NCBI GenBank assembly: GCA_023078555.1
Contig: CM041200.1
Span: 9,358,356-9,422,355, forward strand
Source: Ulva prolifera
Taxonomy: Eukaryota; Chlorophyta; Ulvophyceae; Ulvales; Ulvaceae
Direction of reading: 5' to 3'
DNA: 64,000 nucleotides
Below, piece after piece: positions 24,541 through 36,100 of the stretch. A program made the translations under genes and the position numbers. A model generated the notes under the pieces. It had not been told where the DNA came from, searched no databases, and saw nothing but the letters and a program-made list of their open reading frames with translations. Within the stretch, counting starts at the first letter, position 1, and every line of letters begins with the position of its first letter.

Positions 24541-26599
24541 TGTGTGCGGCAAACATCGGACAGAGACCGATCGTGTCAGCCGATCACACAGGCAGAAACT
24601 GCGATATCTAACCCTGCATAAAATGTTGCTCAATTCTGTCCAGTCGAAGTAGCTATGTACCACTGAAAGGGCTTTGCGGGTAAGCATCGTCGCAGCCCCT
24701 CACACCAAGTTCACAGTGATAGCACAGCTCGGTCAGAACATGACAGTCAACCAACTGAGACATAGCTACATTTGGATCACATTACAGCACAACGTCCTTG
24801 CTTCAGTCTGAGGGCAATCTCAGCGGAGCATGAACTGCAGTCTGACAACACACGTCCTTGTTCCGGTCGACCTGGACGAACACGGCCGAACGCAATTCGT
24901 CACAGCTTGCACTGCATGGATCAGATCAACACAAATTTGCAAGTACCACTGCAAGAACGAAGGCTTCTGGTACGTTGGTGCGCACCGTTCCGACCAAGAG
25001 CGCGCCGGTCCTGCAGGTCCCGATCTGACAACGGGCTACACGGGACTGTCACACATTGAGCATGCAACTACCCCGAACTCAAACAGACGTCTCTTGCAGC
25101 TGTGAAAATCAAGAATTCCTTCTGTTTGGGGCAGTGACGGCTCAGACGTGCACGACCCGTTCGAGTGTTGTGCTCGCCACTCGAGTCGCAAGATCGGCAC
25201 TGGCAGACGCTGACGCCAGTGCAGACAGAGGTATTGGACGTGCAAGTATTGCAACGGACTGAAAATGACCCGAGTCTCTGAACGGTGGATCGTAGATGTA
25301 CTATGCCAGGAGAGTTTACACCACGCCGTGCCCAGGATTTTGTTGAAAGTCTAAAACCCCGGTACGAACGGATGGACGCTTCTGCACACCTAGTAGTCAG
25401 AGGGCAAACGTCTGTGAATAAATTGTTGCAACTACAAGCCTTGCATACATGTAATGCTCCAGCATATCAGGCTGATCTCGGATTAGAGCAGTCAAGGTCC
25501 AGACGTGACAGCAGTCGTGGCATGTGACGCTTGCAGGATAACCAGGTAATAATCACGGGCATGTCAGTTGCAGCTGAAACATCGAACAAGAAAGACATGT
25601 ACACCCGCCATGTGCTACATCAAACCACTCGCACACGCCGCCGGACCAGAGAGAAATCGCCATGCTCTCGCTCCATCACGTGCGGACTCGAAATCATTGT
25701 AATAACTTGCGACCAGTCGAGTACTTACGCCTATTGCACGCTTTTACATCTTAATGCTTTAATGCTGGTCAGGTGGCTAGAGGTGCTCCAGCGAGGCTGC
25801 CGTCGACGAGAAACACAGGTGTTCACTGCACACCACACTGTGTAGGCCGGCCATACCGAGTCCAACGATTCGTTGACCCGCGGACTGCATCACAAGCAAA
25901 CCTTGAACACATCTCTGCATGCAAATTGTCAATTATTTGTAACCCCGGCATCGCCTCATTATGCATGCTCGTGGCGTGGCCCCGGGGTAACCTGTGTTGC
26001 GCATGCACCGACACCCCACACAGCGATCGAAAGTGACAACTGGCGTTTGCAAGGAGACGTGCACCCGCATGCGGCCGCAGCAACGCGGCAACTCAGATTC
26101 GACTCCCCTTGTTGCGTGCAGCCCAACGCGCTGCGGCTTGTGAAACGCCCACAATGGGTACGTACGTGGCAAAGCGCCGAGCTGCATGCACGTTCGGAGC
26201 TCGATGCACAGCAGTCGACAGCACTGTGTACATTCAACCCCGGTGTATCATGGTCACTGCATCAGCAGAACGCACGTATCGGACAAGCAAGCTGTGGATG
26301 AATCAGCCATGCCTGACAGCAGTATGCAGGTAGCGAAGTGGGGCAACACAATTCAGTGATGGGTGATAAACGGAAAATATACGCGCAGGTAACGGTTGCT
26401 GACAATGGCGTCCCTGTGGCCACACATTGTGCAGCGTGCGCAGATGTATGTATCACACCCGGCGCCGGTATGGCGTGTGCGGGCATCAAAGCACATGCAA
26501 ACACCAGGGTTACCACTAAGACGATGCCCACCACCTTCATGCATATCAGCCCACCACGCGATTACGAATCAAATGTGACGGTCCGTCTGCACGTCCAAC

Positions 26600-28758
26600 T
26601 TACGCATATCGAATGATGCTCCGAGCACCGCCGCAGTAGTCAGCGGCCAGATCTGACACATCAGACACCCATGACGCCCATGCTACCTCTGCCCGCCGCG
26701 GCAGCAGCCCCGACAGGGCCCCTGAATCCGCCCGGGCCGCATCTAGCAACGCAGCAACCACGGCCGGACAGGCTCGGCCGCGGTCCCGGTGCACCTGTGC
26801 CACCCACAGCGCCCGCACCCCCACCAGGGCCCTCAGCTTGTCCTTCTTCCGCTTCTGCTGCGTGCCACAGTCCGCCGCAGACACCCCATCCCCTTGCCCC
26901 GCACTCGCGTCATCAGCGGCTGGCATGCCACAGGGATCTCGACAAAGCCCTCCCCTGCCGCCATCCTCCCCGGCGCCTCTGACAGTGCTGGCCCCGCCAG
27001 TCGCACAGCATGCATGCACGCCGTCGCACCGACTGAGGCCTCCGCCGGACCGGCATCCTGCGGCGCTGGTGTGCGCGCAGATGCCAACTGGGTGTTGGCC
27101 TCTCCGGTCTGTGCACTCCATGCGAGTCGCCAGAGACCCCGGCTCACACAGGCGGTCGATGCTGCTGCCTTGCGGAACACGCTTGCCACTACTATGGACG
27201 CACTGGTGCACCGCGCCCCTGCATGCAGTCACATCTTACACTTGCAAAGCCTTGCGTCGCAGCTGGCCCGCCTCCAGATCGCTCGGCTATCTTGGTAGAT
27301 AGATGCGGACCCGATGTCGCACACTCGCATAAATAAGCCCCTTCTCCCGCCGTAGCAGCAACGGCTGGTGTAGGCGACCATGCACATGTGCAACATCACA
27401 GTGGATCGCAGAAAGCGCCCGGCAATGTGTGGAGAATCGCGGCACAGGAATACTGCCACAGATGGCGTCGGCGAAAAGTGACAGATCCAAACCGATACAA
27501 CGCGCTTCACCTTGACAGTGAGCGACCAATCAACGGGTGCGTCTCACCTGCATGCGGATGTTGGGGATCCCGAATCAGTCATCTGGGAGTCAACGCAGCC
27601 ACCAGGATGATTGTGGCCACAAAGCCCGGTCAGGGCCACAAGGGGCTTCCGCTGGAGCCTGCTCTGATACAGTGCAGCCGGCGCCGGCGGCGTCGCTGCC
27701 CCCGGCTTCGATGTCGTTTGCGCCTCACTGGGGGCGGGCGCACTGTTGCTGACGCCGACGCCCATGCGCGCCAGCCTCCCGCCACCTGCCTGTGCCCGCG
27801 CCTGCTGCGAAAGCATCTTCATGCGGCGCGGCGGGGCCGAGGCCGGTCGCTCATGTGCTAGGGATGGCTGGTCGGCACCTTGCGCGGGTGCATTTCCCCG
27901 TTGTTCGCGGGCACAGGCCCCCTGCTGCTGCGCAGCATGAACCTGCCTGGCAAGACAAGTCGAGCGCTCCTTGTCAGGGATGGCTGAGATTGTATCCAGT
28001 TGCATGGCTTGTGCACTCACGACAACCGCGGCGGGGAGCTTGGATACTGCATCACGATACGGTCCCCGAGATTGAGGCGGTGATGAGGCGGGCCGCAGTG
28101 GCAGCGTTGTAGCAGGATAGCCCCAGCGTGGGAAAGGCTGACTGTGCGGCGGGTCCGATGCACACTTGGCGAGGGGTGGCGGAGACGGTCCGGAAAATTC
28201 GGCAGTCTGGGCGTGGCTGCCAGAGCCGACAGAGGTGTGGGAGGGGTTGAGAGGAGGCGTGATGTGGAGTAGTGGTGTGCGCATTGCTGCAGGTGTGGGT
28301 GACTGCGCCAGCATGGCTGGTGCAGAGCCGGTGGGGTCTCGGCGGTGGCGATCGCTGCACTGCTTCGGAGAAACTTGATCTGGCGGATGACCATGGCACG
28401 TGCTTGCCTTGTCGAGTGCCTGGAACAGTGTCAGCTGCTTCTTGGCTGGCCGGGCGGTCTGCGCTGGATGCGCCTGGCCTGCAGAGTAGGAAAGCAGGGA
28501 GCTTTGTAGCTGGTCAGACGAAGAGGGTTTGGTTGCTGCAGAGGCTGTGACCTGGTTCTGGTGAGATGCTGAGGGTATACGGTGTGCTGCTTGAGGGCTC
28601 GGAGCAGCACGTTTGAGAGAGTGTGTGCGCAGAATACTCTCTGTGGCCAACAAGCCGATAACCCGGTGCTGCTTGTCGATGCAGATGAAAACACATGGAT
28701 TGCTTTGCCCTGCCAATGCCTTGACGGAGCTGCCTACAGCTGTCAGGATGCTCTGAAC
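26600..28758 (-). CDS. Cohesin acetyltransferase ESCO/CTF7/ECO1-like, C-terminal two exons
   Basis: Family role: acetylates the SMC3 subunit of cohesin during S phase to establish sister-chromatid cohesion, in the nucleus. Exons 28758-27548 and 27218-26600 join in phase (donor CAG|GTGAGA, acceptor catgcag) and end at a TAA. The first opens VQSILTAVGSSVKALAGQ, then CVFICIDKQHRVIGLLATES, the family's characteristic strand pair. The second ends with KLRALVGVRALWVAQVHRDR, with acetyl-CoA loop R-D-R-G-R-A, then VVAALLDAARADSG and AADYCGGARSIIRYA, matching the C-terminal GNAT half including the final aromatic tail. Between the halves lies about 480 residues of Pro/Ser/Ala/Gln-rich sequence, containing QLTLFQAL, which resembles a PCNA-interacting box. 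Upstream exons, expected to carry a C2H2 zinc finger, are unresolved. A segment at 29418-29462 reading ERVTSMPNARISILP resembles the ERILAEYP-DGRI-type strand of ESCO and may belong. Confidence 0.75.
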
Positions 28759-30089
28759 CTACAGGACCACACTCAATGAGCTGTGCCGAAACTCTGTGGG
28801 AGTTGTGCAGTCCTTGGAGAAGCGATGAGAATGCAGAAACTGTCTGGTCTGACACCGGGGCAGGTCGGGTCCGCCAGCCTGGAGCACAGGCATGGCATTC
28901 TGCCGGGCAGCACAAGCGCTGCATGCAATATCAAATACACGAACAAACGCAGGCCGTGGCCATCACAGTATGATTACTGATGAGGTCATTGCCTGTTCCA
29001 ACGCTCTTGTAGATGCCTTACTGGATGTAGACACAAGAATCGCGCCTTGGTCTGATGCTTCCGCTGAGACGTGGCTGAAACTCGATAAAGTACGGCATCT
29101 AGATGAAACTGTCGAGTTGTCGCCACAATTTTGTCTGGCAGCGATCTAGTCCATGGCCACCCAAAGCGCTGCCCTTGGCTCGCCTTTGCCCCGAAGGAGT
29201 CAAGCTCTTCTGCGTCTTCAAGTACAGCAAGCTGATATCCACTAGACGTAGCCTACAGCATCACTGGACTTGTCAGCAGAGTGTGCGGCTTCAGCCCTGT
29301 TACTCGCTCGAGGTTGCGTACTTTGCCAATGTTCAGTCGCGCCTGCTGTTGAGGATGCTCCACGATACCATGACCATAAGCACTACTACTTTGCTTATGA
29401 TCATTGAAAGCTGGGAGGGGCAATATCGATATTCGGGCATTCGGCATCGACGTCACTCGCTCGAATGTTACCTCGTGAGTAGGCTCTTCCGCTACTGCTA
29501 CGGCTGGCGACAACGAAGCCGGAGAGGCGACGTGCAGTGACATTACTGTGTAGTCTACGATGATCACATCGGCTCAATGACGAAGTCTAGAGGTCCACAA
29601 GGCAACGTTGGAGTGCGGTTCGCAGCAACCAGACCATGCAGCTTGATCACGTACACCGCTGACAGAGGCGATACACTACACATTGGCAGAGCATTTCATG
29701 CGATAACGACTAGATTGATGCCTGTGACGAGCCGCATGATGCACAAGCTCCCGGGTGCAGTGATGCAGCTCGTCGCCCTCGACGATCCATGCGTGGCTGG
29801 GGGGTCTCGGTCGAGGAGCTGTGCCGTGGACTCATACGCCAGACTGTAATCTGCGCACGTCCCAATTCTGACAGGGACACCACTTGTGACCTGGACATCA
29901 CTTGTGACCTGGACACATGCCACGTGCACGCTGTGTCCAATAATAATCTCTAGGCTGCAGCATGGCTGCTTGTGTCTTGATCAGGTTACCCAGTGTGTTC
30001 GCTGTGGACGTGTAAACAACATCTCACGGCGTTACATCTACAGCACATGTATCCATGGCGTTAAGATTGCAGTAGGTCGGACTATCTTC
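28759..30089. other. Unresolved 5' part of the ESCO-like gene and upstream region of the giant gene
   Basis: 1.3 kb between the first certain ESCO exon and the start codon of the plus-strand giant gene. It should contain missing ESCO 5' exons (zinc-finger region) on the minus strand and the promoter of the plus-strand gene. A plus-strand open frame at about 28,970-29,149 and several minus-strand frames exist, but none could be joined with confidence. An 18-bp unit (cacttgtgacctggaca plus one base) is tandemly duplicated at 29881-29916. Confidence 0.4.
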
Positions 30090-30152
30090 ATGGCATTCCG
30101 TGCAGGGCACGTCGTGGTCGCTGCCTTCTTGCTTGCCGTTGTGGAGGCATGC
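30090..30152 (+). other. Signal peptide of the giant membrane protein
   Basis: MAFRAGHVVVAAFLLAVVEA: a short basic start, a hydrophobic core of about 14 residues, then small residues and Cys, consistent with a cleaved secretory signal. The exon ends at CAG|GTGCGC. Confidence 0.8.
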
Positions 30153-33100
30153 TGCACAGAGCCAGGCGTGAGTGTGCCAGTTCTGATTGCGCCTTCAGAG
30201 CTTCCAGCCTGTCTTGGTAATCCAGATCTGGAGTGTTGCCAACAGGTGCGCGCATTCAGACTATTGGGCGCTCAAAGATGCGCCTGTTGCCTTGGAACAA
30301 ACCCACATACAACGCCATTCATGCAAAATCACACATGTCTGTAGCAATTTAACCGTCGAGGTCTTGCTGTCGACAGGCCATTGTGTCTACTGTCAACGGA
30401 CTTGTCCGAAGTGGCTGCACCAGGGCTACCGTTGCGCATGCGTCAGATTCTCCATAGCTCCATCATCTGCTTTGTACTGTATTTAGCGTAGTGTTTTGCC
30501 GATTACATTTTGCGCATGATGTCGGATTCAGTGTTGACTCTTTTGTTCACAACATAAAGCACGCCTTCTGGTACCCGCGGTTGCCACGGCGCATCTGCGA
30601 AGCAATCAATTACTGATCGCCACTGCACGGACTGCTTGCTGACTCTTACCGGCCACGGCCGGTCGCTTCCTCTTCGAAGAGGAGACGCTGACCCGCGGGA
30701 GCACAGACTAAGAAACGACCGTATTGCGCTGTTTCTTGTGTAGCATCTTTTCTGGAGAGAGAAGTTTCTCGAATTATTGTGTTGCGATGGCCTGGCAATG
30801 TCGTTTCTGGCGTCGTGCGTACTTGCTGTTGTGAAGCCGGGTCTGGCATGCTATCACCTCGAGCGTTATATGCCTCGGATGCGTAGTATGGCTCGGATGC
30901 AGGCAAATTGCTAATTGTCTGATACAACAGACGCTACTCGTAGATTAGCACATCGGTGAGTCGTGTCACATGGAAATTTGCAATTGACAGCTCCACTGTT
31001 TAGACTGATCTCACAGGATGACAGTATAATGATGCACATCATCCACCTGTCAATTCAAATTGTCGATTAGTGCTTCACACACACATGGACACTCATGGTA
31101 GACAAGGATATTGAAGCAAGCCATGCCATGCAGTCGTTGAAGCAGTCGCCCGGATTCAACCTGCTTTCATTCTATGACTTCAGAGGTGCTGCAGCACCAT
31201 CTGATGTGCAATACACTAAACGTTGGCCAGAGACCGTGGAGGACAACGCAATTCCATGCTGCTTTCCTGGTGCGTTGACCTCAGACCAGCTCAATTTCTG
31301 TTTGAAAAAGAGGATGATTTGGGGCACAGCGGCACAATTGGCACACACAGTGTGACTGGACCATGCAAAAACCTTAGCCACGACACTTGGCATGTGATGT
31401 CGCCCCCAGGAGATGGCTGTGCCTGTTGCAGTAATGGTCGATCTGCCTGTGTTTCACTTGCCATTCCTCTTGAAGCAATTGAGCATGTCACAGGAGCAAG
31501 CGCCTCAGGGCCCGCATGCGACCAGGGCTTTCGAGAGGTGCCATGGAACGAGGAGGTGCGGGTGAGAAAACGTGCAGGTGACACAGTGCTGCAGACCTTG
31601 GACCTGGACCTGGTTGCTGGCGCCGCTCGTTCATCAGACCCACCGGACAAAAACGATGACCTGGAGACTGCTGATGGCACAGTGCGAAACCCCTCCTGGC
31701 TGCCCCCTCCGCATCGACCACTCGCAGTGGAAACATGTGGGTGGACCACGTGTTTCACGGCCCGTTGAATACGATTCAGCAGTGATGGCATGGCCCCATG
31801 GGCCCCTGGGCTGAACGTTGCTTGTTTTGCTCCATGATGTCTTGGGTCTACACAGGTTTGATACAGGTGATCCTGTCCCTGCCTGTGCGACCCTGAATTG
31901 CACAGGCCATGCTCATGCCAGCATTCTCTGTTAGTACGCTGGTCTGCACATCTCTGCATGGCGGATGGACACCACACCATGCAGGGACGTGGAGGACCAC
32001 CTAGCCTGGCCACCCACCACCTGCCACATGCACTCGACTGATGCCCGTCACGAGAATTGCTGCCTGTTCCCATACCTGGTCCCGTGGTCATCCCTTCCAA
32101 TTTCAACAATTTGTCATACGGACCAGAATGCTTAGATGCCTTCATGATCAGTTCTTGATTTCCCAGAATTGCCTGGAAGTCCCTGAGTCCATGGCAGTGC
32201 CACACAGCACCATCCATGTACAATGCATGCATGTGTACGTGGCCAGTCCCATTGATGTGGATTTCTCAGATGGAGTGGACGTGTCATGTGGAGCAGTGCC
32301 TTTAGTCGCATCTCCTTTTCGTACTGGCTTCGGTATGGTGGTGTGAGCTTTAAATTGGTATTCAGCCACACAGTGGCCCGAGATCTCGCGATTGACTCAC
32401 GCATTGGAACATTGACAAATTTTGTGAACAGGACCATTCAGTGCAGGCAGTCGAGCGGGAGGTGGATCTGTGGGAGGTGGAGCTGCCCCTGTGGAAGCGG
32501 ATCCCGGCACACTGCTCCACGGCCGAACCACACGCGCTGCGCTTCACCGGCGATGCCGTGTACGGCGGCTACATCGCGTTCCGCGCCCGCCTCGCGCCCG
32601 ACCTGCCGGATGCCGCCGCCGCGGCCGAGTACGCCGCGCCGCTGCTTGTGACGCTGGCGGCGGCCGATGGCAGCATGGACGAGGTCTTTGCGCACCTTGA
32701 CAGGTGTGCTTGTTTTTGCATGCGCACGCCTTGCTGGTCACGTCTACGCAGGGGGTCTGGCTGCCGGTGTTGTCGGTGTGGGACGCCATCATGGCGGCAG
32801 TGGCGTGTTCGGGCCTCCAGGAACAGGCATTTCCCTTGCTTGGACCATGCCGTGGTTCATTTGCAGAGCCTCAGTGGAGTTCCGGCCTGTGCAGCACCTA
32901 TACCATGCATGCCAGTGATCCCACATCACCCGCTGTCCCATGCTTCTGATCACATGATCACATTGAAGTGTCAGTCAGTCTCGCTCTAAAGGACTGAATA
33001 TTAGGGAACCTGCGACCTGGTTCGGTGTGGGTTGCTCGAGTCACGTAGGCGTCTGATGAGGCCTTTGGCAAGGCCGCAACATGTTATGCCGGCCCGTGGT

Positions 33101-36100
33101 GTTCATGTAATACAGCATCAACCAGTGACCTTTCTACCTCAGTACACAGGAGCATGCACATTGACCTACATACAGAGTGACGTTCATGATCTGAGATGCT
33201 GTATGTTTTGCGGCAGAGTTGGTGTGACTGTGTCGTGTGGGGTGCTGCCTGCCTGTTGGCGTTTTCCGCTGCAACATGGCACCATCCCACTTGCACGCGT
33301 CCTCTGTCCCTTTCTCATGTCAGCGCACCCACATGCGTACTCAAGCTGTCCACCTGACTCCAGGAATCTCACTCGCTCATGGCAGACCTTTGTGGCGTGG
33401 GTGCACCCGAGCGCCGGCTGGCGCACCGCCACCAGCGCCTCCGTCACCCGCGAGGCCCTCCTTGCGCTGCTCAACAGCGGCGGCGTCGGCTCGGAGCCGC
33501 GGCTGCGCGTGCGCGGCGACGGAGTGCGCATGACGCCGGCGCTCGTCGCGGAGCTCGACGACGCCGGCGGCAGCGGCGCGGGGTTTGTGCCGCAGGATTA
33601 CACCGAGTTTGAGTGGGTTCGCACGTACGCGGCGGTCGCGGCGGACTCCGCGGTTTCGGTGGAGGCTGTGGGGGCCGGGCCGGCGCGTGTGGTGACGGCG
33701 GAGGAGGAGGCGCTGACTGTGCAGGTCACGATCGCGAAGACCGTGGCTGATGTTGAGCACGTGGTACGGCACTGGATTACAGGTGCCTGTTGCTGTTCTG
33801 CAAGCAAGACACCGTTTTGAATGACGGCTAAGTAAACCCAGGTTTACTCTACTCTACATCACGCATTGTATAGCACCGCATTGAACTGCAATGCACGTAT
33901 TGTGCGGCTGTGTCCAATGTCTAATGTGCTCAACGCTGAGAGCGTCATCGCCATGCATCCAACCCCATGCTCACGATGCTCACACTGCTGCAATGTGGCA
34001 GCACACCGCAGACTCACGCGGCTGTGCACTCCTGCTGTCATGACCCAACGACTGGCAGTGGTACAGTCGGCAGAAGCCCTGCCCCTGAGCCCACTCCTGC
34101 ACAGGTAATTTCCAATGAGTGCCGTGTTAGCACAAGCTAGTGCATGCAGATCCGTAACCCCAACGGCCTGGTGGACCAGCACCGCCGGTGGTGGGGCCAT
34201 GAGGGCGGCTCCGGCAGCGCCGCGGTGACGTGGCAGGTGCCTGAGAGCCACCTGCTCGGGTTCCAGAGCCGCCCCCGCCTCGGCGACGAGGGCTACCTTG
34301 ACCTCTTCCTGAACATGCCTCAGCCCCTGCTGTGCCTCTCGGTGCGCTCCACCTGTCCTCTGACAACTCTGCCTGTTACATGAGGCGTACGCTGGGACAT
34401 TTTGTGGACGTTCTGGACACGGTTTGTGAGTAGTGTAGCTGCACCTCGGTATCGCTCGGGAGCTTGCGTGGTTTCTTAGTAACACAAGGGCGACAAGCAG
34501 CTGCACTTGGTGGCAGCCTGGACTGTTCTGGGGCGTTGTGGCAAGTTAGCTGCCCGCGAGATGTGCACTGCCATGCGCTGTCCAGGAGGGTAAGGCAGAC
34601 CGTTCTTTCAAGTACCTGCATATGCTTGTGTCTCTTCGGGGGGAGGCTGTAGACTTACAGAGGGTGGTCATGCAGGCACGGCTCGTGTCACCAGGAGGCC
34701 AAAGCATGATGGAGCGTGTCTCTCCTTACCAGTACAACAATGTCAGTGAGGCGTTGCGGAACTCACTGCCGCTCTCGTTCTTCTATTTGCATTCTTATGT
34801 CTCCTTCACGACGTCAGACTCGTTCCTGCTGACTCTGAAGACACCTCTGACCACTCCTGGAAACGCCTCACTCGCGCTCTCTCTGAATGAGGACCCCTCA
34901 TCTGCTGGTACAGCAGTGCAGGTGGCAGGAAGCCCGTTTGGTTTTGAAATCACCGTGACTGAAATTGCTAACTTGGCATTGGTGGCCCCTGCGTCGTTGG
35001 AAGCAGGCCTCACTCTCGTGGTTCGCCTGGACGCACAGGTATGCAACACCTCCAACTCTGCTCGAGATTCGTGTTTTTTTCTTAGTGTTAGCATGCTCTG
35101 TAAACTGCCGCCTGTTTCCAGTGCATCCATCTAACCCCACCCCCTTGCCTCTGGGCGCCAATTCTCAGCACCGTTCAGAATAGACACTGGCTTTTTTATC
35201 AGTCATTGTGTTTTGAGCACTCATACATATGTGGAGCTGTGCTGCCTCGGCTCCACGCTTGTGCAGAGCATCTGCAGCTGCATTCGTTTGTGTTGACTGG
35301 CCTCATGTTCCGGTCCTCGGGCAATGACGCCGCATGGTATTGCTGCACTGGACCGGTGTGACCCCTCGCAGATGACAAGCCCTCAGCACAACAAACACGT
35401 GATGCTGTGGAGCATAATCTTTGCATCAACATTCGCACAACTTGTTACATTTTAACATTGTGCACAGGACCGATACAGCAATGCAGTGGGCGACATGGCA
35501 GCTGTGCCTGGCAACGTCCGCGTCGACGTCCTCGACGCCGCAGACAACACCACCCTCACCTCCTGCAGCACATGGGAATACGCGGTCGCGTGGGCGTGCT
35601 CGTTCGCAGACACCCCGACTGCAGCCGGGGACTACTTCCTCGTGCTCGCTGCGCTGTCAGACGCTCTTCCAAGTGGCCCTGCCTCGCAGTTCGAGGCAAG
35701 CCTGCAGGTTCCGCCCCAGCCCAGTGCGATGCTGGCTTGTGTATGTAGGCGTACGTGTCATCTGGTGGGCGATCTGGCTTACGCATGAGCTGCTGCAGGT
35801 CGTGCCTTCGTCGGTGGTGGACGCGAATCGGACTGCAGCAGCGGCGACTGTGAGTCCTGATGCCTCGGTTCTGCTAGCCGGTGCGCCTTGCCACAGCCAC
35901 GATGACACCTCTATTCCCAACTGGCATGGCATCTGAACGTCAATAAGATGGCGTTTGCTGCCGTGCTGATGCTATCTGTGGCCGTGACGAGCACCATTCT
36001 GTGATGGTGCCGTATGCATCCCTTCGCTGCTATTGTGAACACTGGTACTGAACCTGCTCAGGGAAGGCTGGACATGCTCAGGGAAGACTGCTCATCCTTC

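Larger units (their letters stand above)
19961..26599. other. Gene-poor region with repeats and unassigned open frames
   Basis: About 6.6 kb between RBX1 and the ESCO-like gene. Open frames on both strands at 20.3-21.5 kb and on the minus strand at 22.6-23.15 kb are long enough to notice, but carry no family motif and cannot be linked by convincing splice sites. Plus-strand frames at 24.8-25.5 kb are also unassigned. Tandem and palindromic repeats at 20.54, 21.95 and 22.25 kb, and a possible small gene at 24.17-24.54 kb, are listed separately. Confidence 0.5.

Noticed and set aside
26833-26905. A short extra intron in the last ESCO exon (GTGCGG to cagcag)
   Set aside because: After checking phases, the exon 27218-26600 is open from acceptor to stop without it, so no extra intron is needed.
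26838-27302. Plus-strand open frames over the ESCO C-terminal exon
   Set aside because: The minus-strand frame reads the GNAT fold through to a stop in phase with the previous exon. The plus-strand frames are shadows.
31291-32232. 313-codon minus-strand open frame
   Set aside because: Composition is unstructured, and it lies over exon 3 and two introns of the plus-strand giant gene.
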